A DNA stretch of 5,114 nt from Actinomycetales bacterium (GTDB taxonomy: Bacteria > Actinomycetota > Actinomycetes > S36-B12). Numbering within the stretch: the stretch's first letter is position 1; each line of letters starts with the position of its first letter. The notes under the pieces were generated by a model that worked only from the letters and a program-made list of their open reading frames with translations, was not told the DNA's origin and made no database searches. The stretch is taken from contig JAFIHP010000368.1 of NCBI GenBank assembly GCA_017849335.1, positions 1 to 5,114 of the forward strand, in the 5' to 3' direction. Positions 1 through 5,114 of the stretch are shown here, piece after piece. The translations under genes and the position numbers were made by a program.

Positions 1-913
1 CGTCCACCTTCTGGTAGCGCGCCAACTGCTGCGTTACACGCATGGTGGGCACCTTCGGCTGCCGCCTGCCATACCCGTCGTCCTCTTCCTCGCCGGGCAA
101 TGCGTCCAGGTTGAGGAGCTTGGACCAGGTCAAGCCCAGTCGTTCCGACTGACGCAGTCCGAGGAACTGCAACAGCATCCGGCAGTAGTCCGGGTGCTCT
201 TGGGCCCGCAGGTCGCTCATCAACTGAATGGCGTTGTCGGCCAGGTGCTCGACCTCTTCCTCCTCCCGCTCGATTGTCGGGGGCTCAACCCCGGCTATGG
301 GGGATGCGAGGATGCGACTCTTCGACACGGCGTAGTTCAGCATGACCGACAAAGTCCGGTAGACGTTCTTGCGCGCCGAGGCCCCGAGGGGGCCGACTTT
401 CCGCTCCTTGCCCCCAGCCTTCTTGGGGGCAAGGGTCCGCTCCTTGACGAGTTCGGCGTTGAGGAGGATCCGGATGTGGTCCGCGTTGAGTTCGTCGAGC
501 ATCGTGGCGCCCAGGAACGGGCCAATGTGGTCCCGATACATCTGCGCGTACTTCAGTTGCATGGTCTCGGAGGTTTCGGTGTAGCGCAGGTGGTCGCGCC
601 AGAGCGTGAACCACTCGTCCAGCGTGACGGCGTTCTTGTGGCGGCGCCGAGTCACGCGCCTCGGGGAGTCACCCTGGCTCCGCGCCACCCATGCCGTGAA
701 GTTGGCCCGGCATCGGTCGAGGGCCATCGACTGCGTCGGCCCGCTACCGGTGATGCGCTTCCTGGTCACCCCTGGGGGCAGATGCTCCACCGGCACGTCC
801 ATCGAGGCTTGCCAGTAGGTGTAGGGCCGTCGCTCGCCCTCGGAATCCACCAGGTAGGCCGTCTTGCGGTAGAGGCCCCCCTCGTGACGCGCTCGGCGTT
901 TTCGCTCCCCCAT
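1..913 (-). CDS. Tyrosine-type site-specific recombinase (integrase), 5' part, truncated by the window edge
   Basis: The first 304 residues are visible; the open frame runs off position 1 without a stop. Residues about 11-80 look like an N-terminal arm-binding domain: GLYRKTAY, a YWQASMDVP strand, then RKRITGSGPTQSMA, which resembles the ITGxGxTxxEA stretch of actinobacterial phage and ICE integrases. Residues about 96-210 fit the helical core-binding (SAM-like) domain, with VTLDEWFTLWRDHL, HIGPFLGATMLDELNADHI and RKNVYRTLSVMLNYAV. Residues 246-263 (MLLQFLGLRQSERLGLTW) are catalytic box I, with the conserved Arg at 254. The remaining catalytic residues (Lys, HxxR, His/Trp, Tyr) would lie beyond the window. 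By family it cuts and rejoins DNA at attP/attB through a phosphotyrosine intermediate. The start is uncertain: ATG at 913 is chosen, an in-frame ATG at 931 adds six residues (MRYFPS), and neither has a Shine-Dalgarno. An in-frame TAA at 944-946 limits the N-terminus. Codon choice is less GC-biased than in gyrA, consistent with acquired DNA. The gene is co-oriented with tRNA-Ala immediately upstream. Confidence 0.9.
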   Translation of the reverse strand, partial: MGERKRRARHEGGLYRKTAYLVDSEGERRPYTYWQASMDVPVEHLPPGVTRKRITGSGPTQSMALDRCRANFTAWVARSQGDSPRRVTRRRHKNAVTLDEWFTLWRDHLRYTETSETMQLKYAQMYRDHIGPFLGATMLDELNADHIRILLNAELVKERTLAPKKAGGKERKVGPLGASARKNVYRTLSVMLNYAVSKSRILASPIAGVEPPTIEREEEEVEHLADNAIQLMSDLRAQEHPDYCRMLLQFLGLRQSERLGLTWSKLLNLDALPGEEEDDGYGRRQPKVPTMRVTQQLARYQKVD

Positions 914-930
914 AGAGGGAAAGTAGCGCA

Positions 931-951
931 TTACGCCAATGGTTTACGCCA
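931..951. repeat. Two 8-bp direct repeats (TTACGCCA) at the integrase start
   Basis: TTACGCCA occurs at 931-938 and again at 944-951, 13 bp apart start to start. They lie just upstream of, and touching, the ATG at 931. Direct repeats here could be recombinase arm-type sites, sites for an excisionase or a repressor, or chance. The sequence alone does not decide. Confidence 0.45.
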
Positions 952-965
952 GAAGAATGGGACTT

Positions 966-1006
966 TGGCGGTCAATTGTGAGGGGATTCCTCATAGTTGA
1001 CCACCA
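966..1006. repeat. Long interrupted palindrome between tRNA-Ala and the integrase gene
   Basis: Arms 966-983 and 989-1006 flank a 5-nt centre at 984-988. The inner parts begin GGTCAA (970-975) and end TTGACC (997-1002), with TGAGG/CCTCA next to the centre. Fifteen of 18 arm positions are exact complements. In plus-strand RNA two of the three mismatches become G-U wobbles; in minus-strand RNA one does. It starts 3 bp beyond the tRNA-Ala 3' end. No U-tract follows on the minus strand, so a canonical intrinsic terminator is unlikely. Alternatives are a U-less actinobacterial-type terminator for tRNA-Ala, an operator for a dimeric regulator of the integrase gene, or inverted recombinase or accessory-factor sites. 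Confidence 0.75.
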
Positions 1007-1009
1007 CCG

Positions 1010-1055
1010 TGGAGGCTAGGGGACTCGAACCCCTGACTTCTGCCTTGCAAAGGCA
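1010..1055 (-). other. Probable integration (att) site in the 3' half of tRNA-Ala
   Basis: An integrase gene starts about 100 bp beyond the tRNA 3' end. Sequence on the element side of the tRNA is AT-richer and less GC-biased in codon use. Tyrosine integrases commonly recombine within the anticodon-to-3'-end part of tRNA genes, and the element carries a copy of that part so that the tRNA stays whole. The exact core cannot be set from one end. The boundaries given (roughly anticodon stem to discriminator) are an inference. A second partial copy of this sequence should exist at the far end of the element, outside the window. Confidence 0.5.
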
Positions 1056-1082
1056 GCGCTCTACCAACTGAGCTAAGCCCCC
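1010..1082 (-). tRNA. tRNA-Ala (anticodon TGC)
   Basis: The minus strand folds as a 73-nt cloverleaf. The 7-bp acceptor stem GGGGGCT/AGCCTCC has one G-U pair, and the D-arm is GCTC...GAGC. The anticodon stem CTGCC/GGCAG closes loop TTTGCAA, giving anticodon TGC, and the T-arm is AGGGG TTCGAGT CCCCT. The discriminator A is at 1010. CCA is not encoded, because CGG follows on the minus strand. The gene starts 13 bp after the DLW-39 stop codon, so the two may share a transcript. Its 3' end abuts the presumed mobile element. Confidence 0.97.
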
Positions 1083-1095
1083 GGAGGGACCGCGA

Positions 1096-1221
1096 CTAGC
1101 GCAGGTCGGGATCGGTGGTCGCCTCGGACCACAGGTCCTGCTCCGCCTTGCGGGCGGCGATCTGGCGGTACACGACGTAGCCGATGCCGGCGAGGACGAC
1201 GAGGAGAAGGAGCTTCTTCAT
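1096..1221 (-). CDS. DLW-39 family small membrane-associated protein
   Basis: This 41-residue protein begins MKKLLLLVVLAGIGYVVYRQ. A two-lysine N-terminus is followed by one hydrophobic segment (about residues 4-18), and then by a charged tail containing the diagnostic Asp-Leu-Trp at residues 29-31. This matches the DLW-39 family, named after that motif and its length of about 39 residues. It is an actinobacterial family of unknown function commonly found close to gyrA and the tRNA-Ile/tRNA-Ala genes. It is probably a single-pass membrane microprotein with its tail exposed. The ATG at 1221 is chosen because it gives the family length. No Shine-Dalgarno is visible, and a TANNNT -10-like box 7 nt upstream suggests leaderless translation. 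The divergent plus-strand gene would overlap its 5' end if that gene's longest start (1184) were used. tRNA-Ala follows 13 bp after the stop. Confidence 0.9.
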   Translation of the reverse strand: MKKLLLLVVLAGIGYVVYRQIAARKAEQDLWSEATTDPDLR

Positions 1222-1228
1222 ATCGCGC

Positions 1229-1257
1229 AGCCTACGCGGCGGTACGGCTCCGGTGCA
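1229..1257 (-). promoter_or_regulatory. Candidate promoter for DLW-39 (and possibly tRNA-Ala), leaderless
   Basis: On the minus strand TAGGCT (1234-1229) fits the actinobacterial -10 pattern TANNNT. A weak -35-like TGCACC (1257-1252) lies 17 bp upstream. Seven bases separate the -10 from the ATG at 1221, so transcription would begin at or beside the start codon. This is inference from spacing; the -35 match is poor. Confidence 0.4.
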
Positions 1258-1269
1258 CCTGGCTCCGGT
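1246..1269. repeat. 9-bp direct repeats (GGCTCCGGT) in a divergent intergenic region
   Basis: GGCTCCGGT is found at 1246-1254 and 1261-1269, 15 bp apart start to start. The perfect palindrome GGTGCACC (1252-1259) overlaps the first copy. CGGTAC lies at 1240-1245 and 1266-1271. All this falls between DLW-39 and the divergent unknown gene, overlapping the candidate DLW-39 promoter. It may be a regulator site, but GC-rich sequence gives such repeats easily. Confidence 0.4.
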
Positions 1270-1273
1270 ACGG

Positions 1274-1912
1274 ATGGAGTCCGGCCGCCGCGCGGGGTTG
1301 ACTGGAGCGGTGAGCGCGGCGGATCCCGGGGCCGGTGACTGCGTGGACCTGTACTGGATCCCGCTCGGCTCCGGGCGCGGGACAGGACCCCGGATCGTCC
1401 GGCTCGGCGGCCGGTCGTACGCGGCCGCGCAGCGGGCTCGTGGGCGCGCTGCCGGGCCGGTGTTCCACGCGGCGCTGGTCGTCCGGGCGGACGCTGTCAC
1501 GCGATCGGTCGAGATGGCGCCTGCCTGGGGGCGTGGTGCGCGAGGGCGAGGCGTCGTCGGCACGGGTCCGGTCGGGATGCGGTGCCTCGGGCGCTCGGCG
1601 ATGTTCCGGTACGAGATCCGCTGCTCGGCCGGGACCGTGATCCCCGACCTGGCCGACGCCGTGGACTCCCCCGTCGAGATCGCCACCGGAGTCGACGCCG
1701 CTCGCCGCGTGCTCCTGGCCGTGGAGTCGGTCCCGCGGCCGCCCTGGGGGCGCGACGAGCTGGCCGCCGGCCAGATGTGGAACTCGAACTCCCTGGTCGC
1801 CTGGGCGTTGTCCCGGGCGGGGGTCGACCTGACGACCGTGAGGCCACCGGCCGGCGGCATCGCGCCGGGATGGGAGGCGGGGGTGCGCGTCGCCGCGCGG
1901 AGGTCGTCGTGA
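1274..1912 (+). CDS. Conserved-looking hypothetical protein, possible degenerate permuted papain-like fold
   Basis: With the ATG at 1274 the product is 212 residues. Third positions are strongly G/C through the frame, which supports real coding. Landmarks in this numbering: VDLYWIPLG (24-32), FHAALVV with His65, EMAPAWG (80-86), LGRSAMFRYEIR (105-116), PPWGRDEL (156-163), MWNSNSLVAW (168-177) and PPAGGIAPGW (191-200). These evenly spaced Trp-, Gly- and Pro-rich blocks look like conserved motifs of an actinobacterial family I recognise only as hypothetical. An early His in a strand followed by Asn-x-Asn-Ser at a helix start recalls LRAT/PPPDE-type permuted papain-like proteins (NCxxF), but with Ser171 where Cys would be. 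That is speculation. No signal peptide or membrane segment is evident. The longest start (1184) would overlap DLW-39 antisense by 38 bp; GTG codons at 1310 and 1343 are also possible. None has a good Shine-Dalgarno. The gene converges on tRNA-Ile with a 4-bp gap and no visible terminator. Confidence 0.75.
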   Translation: MESGRRAGLTGAVSAADPGAGDCVDLYWIPLGSGRGTGPRIVRLGGRSYAAAQRARGRAAGPVFHAALVVRADAVTRSVEMAPAWGRGARGRGVVGTGPVGMRCLGRSAMFRYEIRCSAGTVIPDLADAVDSPVEIATGVDAARRVLLAVESVPRPPWGRDELAAGQMWNSNSLVAWALSRAGVDLTTVRPPAGGIAPGWEAGVRVAARRSS

Positions 1913-1916
1913 ACGG

Positions 1917-1991
1917 TGGGCCTACCTGGACTTGAACCAGGGACCTCTTCCTTATCAGGGAAGCGCTCTAACCAAACTGAGCTATAGGCCC
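1917..1991 (-). tRNA. tRNA-Ile (anticodon GAT)
   Basis: The minus strand gives a 75-nt cloverleaf. The acceptor stem GGGCCTA/TAGGCCC is perfect, and the D-arm is GCTC...GAGC. The anticodon stem CTTCC/GGAAG has loop CTGATAA, giving anticodon GAT, and the T-arm is CCTGG TTCAAGT CCAGG. The discriminator is A at 1917, and CCA is not encoded. It lies downstream of the gyrase block, as is usual in actinomycetes. Its 3' end is 4 bp from the stop codon of the convergent unknown gene. Confidence 0.97.
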
Positions 1992-2025
1992 GAACGTCGG
2001 GAGACACTACCCGACCAAACCGCCC

Positions 2026-2041
2026 CACCCGCTACCGGGTG
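2026..2041. terminator. Small GC-rich hairpin between DUF3566 and tRNA-Ile
   Basis: CACCCG (2026-2031) and CGGGTG (2036-2041) form a perfect 6-bp stem with a 4-nt loop. It lies 21 bp after the DUF3566 stop. On the minus strand only a short GGTTTGG follows, so it is at best a weak, U-poor terminator of the gyrase operon. A -10-like TAGTGT (2009-2004) lies between it and tRNA-Ile, but no -35 is evident. Confidence 0.3.
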
Positions 2042-2062
2042 CGGCCGATCCCTCGAGACCGG

Positions 2063-2442
2063 TCACACCTCGTCGGACAGGACGACCTCGATTCCGCCGG
2101 TCAGACCGACCGTCAGGTTGTACATGACCGCGAAGAGCGTCGAGAACACCGACAGAAGGACGATCTCCACCGAGGCGATGATGATCGCCACGCCGATGAC
2201 ACGCGAGAAGTCGACGTAGTCCATCAGGTCGAACGAGGTCGTGGCCGAACCCACGACCTCGTCGACCGTGCGGGACACCGTGAGGAAGACCCCGGTCACG
2301 TCGAGCACCCACCACAGCACCCCGACGGCCACCACGATCACGATGCCGATCGCCAGGGCGAGCATGAACGACGCCTTGGCGACCGACCACGGGTCGATCC
2401 GCGTCACATAGAGCCGGGCCCGGCGGGGCGTCCGGACCTCGC

Positions 2443-2446
<4 letters not shown>
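2063..2446 (-). CDS. DUF3566 domain transmembrane protein, co-transcribed with gyrA
   Basis: The product has 127 residues. It opens with a basic stretch and RLYVTRIDPWSVAKASF (11-27), the family signature R-x-x-x-x-x-x-DPWSV-K-SF. Two hydrophobic segments follow, at about 27-50 and 83-107, then the C-terminal MYNLTVGLTGGIEVVL (108-123), which is also typical of DUF3566. It is predicted to be a two-pass inner-membrane protein with both ends in the cytoplasm. The function is unknown; the family is actinobacterial and characteristically follows gyrA (the mycobacterial member is Rv0007). This copy lacks the long N-terminal extension of the mycobacterial protein. The GTG start at 2446 overlaps the gyrA TGA in a GTGA junction. 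GGAGA lies 7 nt upstream, so translation is probably coupled to gyrA and the start is well supported. Confidence 0.93.
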
Positions 2447-5016
<2,570 letters not shown>

Positions 5017-5021
5017 GAGAG

Positions 5022-5028
5022 CCTCCTT
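5022..5028 (-). promoter_or_regulatory. Strong ribosome binding site for gyrA
   Basis: On the minus strand AAGGAGG sits 5 nt before the GTG at 5016. It complements the 16S rRNA 3' end fully over seven bases and decides the unusual GTG start. It lies within the 29-bp gyrB-gyrA gap. Confidence 0.9.
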
Positions 5029-5045
5029 GCTCGGGTCGTGCTCGG

Positions 5046-5114
5046 TCAGATGTCGAGGAAGCGCACGTCGCGCGCGTTCTTCTGGATGAAGTTGCGTCGT
5101 GACTCGACGTCCTC
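5046..5114 (-). CDS. gyrB: DNA gyrase subunit B, last 22 codons only
   Basis: The visible C-terminus is EDVESRRNFIQKNARDVRFL followed by DI and TGA at 5048-5046. The ending RRxFIQxNAxDVRFLDI is the conserved C-terminus of actinobacterial GyrB, part of the Toprim/tail region that contacts GyrA and DNA. GyrB supplies the ATPase of gyrase. The rest lies beyond the window edge. The gene is upstream of gyrA in the same orientation with 29 bp between them, fitting a gyrBA operon. Confidence 0.95.
   Translation of the reverse strand, partial: EDVESRRNFIQKNARDVRFLDI

Noticed and set aside
944..994. 16-codon minus-strand open frame (MRNPLTIDRQ...) upstream of the integrase and in the same frame
   Set aside because: Its ATG lies inside the palindrome and it ends at a TAA before the integrase starts. 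It is too short to separate from chance, with only a weak GGTGG upstream. A leader peptide cannot be supported.
194..1000. 268-codon plus-strand open frame across the integrase region
   Set aside because: It is the antisense shadow of the integrase. The minus-strand frame carries recognisable integrase domains and catalytic box I, while this translation has no recognisable motif and runs into the palindrome.
1184..1273. 30-residue N-terminal extension of the unknown plus-strand gene
   Set aside because: It would overlap the DLW-39 start antisense and its sequence (RTTRRRSFFISRS) mirrors that gene. The first motif-like block only begins further downstream, so a later start is more likely.
1989..2001. 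CCCGA-ACG-TCGGG inverted repeat at the 5' edge of tRNA-Ile
   Set aside because: It has a 5-bp stem overlapping the acceptor stem by three bases. This is too short and too likely by chance in GC-rich sequence to call a regulatory element.
1096..2028. 310-codon minus-strand open frame that ends with the DLW-39 sequence
   Set aside because: The upstream part runs through tRNA-Ile and antisense to the unknown gene, and is Arg/Pro/Ala-rich shadow translation. Only the last 41 codons match a family of fixed short length.

Overview
The window comes from a high-GC actinomycete chromosome. The evidence is the block gyrB - gyrA - DUF3566 membrane protein - tRNA-Ile(GAT) - DLW-39 microprotein - tRNA-Ala(TGC), all on the minus strand. 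DUF3566 and DLW-39 proteins are, to my knowledge, actinobacterial families usually found beside gyrA. Coding positions are strongly GC-biased at third codon positions. I cannot assign a genus from sequence alone.

Layout, in the direction of minus-strand transcription (high to low coordinates). The last 22 codons of gyrB (5114-5046) are followed after 29 bp by complete gyrA (5016-2443, GTG start, perfect Shine-Dalgarno). gyrA overlaps the DUF3566 gene (2446-2063) through a GTGA junction. After a 71-bp gap with a small hairpin comes tRNA-Ile (1991-1917). A plus-strand gene of unknown function (about 1274-1912) then lies between the two tRNAs, converging on tRNA-Ile. Divergent from it is the 41-aa DLW-39 gene (1221-1096), followed 13 bp later by tRNA-Ala (1082-1010).

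From the 3' end of tRNA-Ala to position 1 the sequence changes character. It contains an AT-richer 96-bp gap with a long interrupted palindrome and short direct repeats. Next is the 5' part of a tyrosine-type integrase gene (913 to beyond position 1), visible through the arm-binding domain, core-binding domain and catalytic box I arginine. This is the classic arrangement of an integrated element using the 3' end of a tRNA gene as its attachment site. tRNA-Ala is therefore probably the chromosome/element junction, and the rest of the element lies outside the window.

Functionally, most of the window is housekeeping: gyrase supercoiling, a small membrane protein coupled to it, and two tRNAs. The parts most worth a second look are the integrase junction with its palindrome, and the unknown gene between the tRNAs. 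That gene has a His plus Asn-Ser-Asn-Ser pattern that resembles a permuted papain-like fold with the nucleophilic Cys replaced. I found no CRISPR array, insertion sequence or defence system inside the window.
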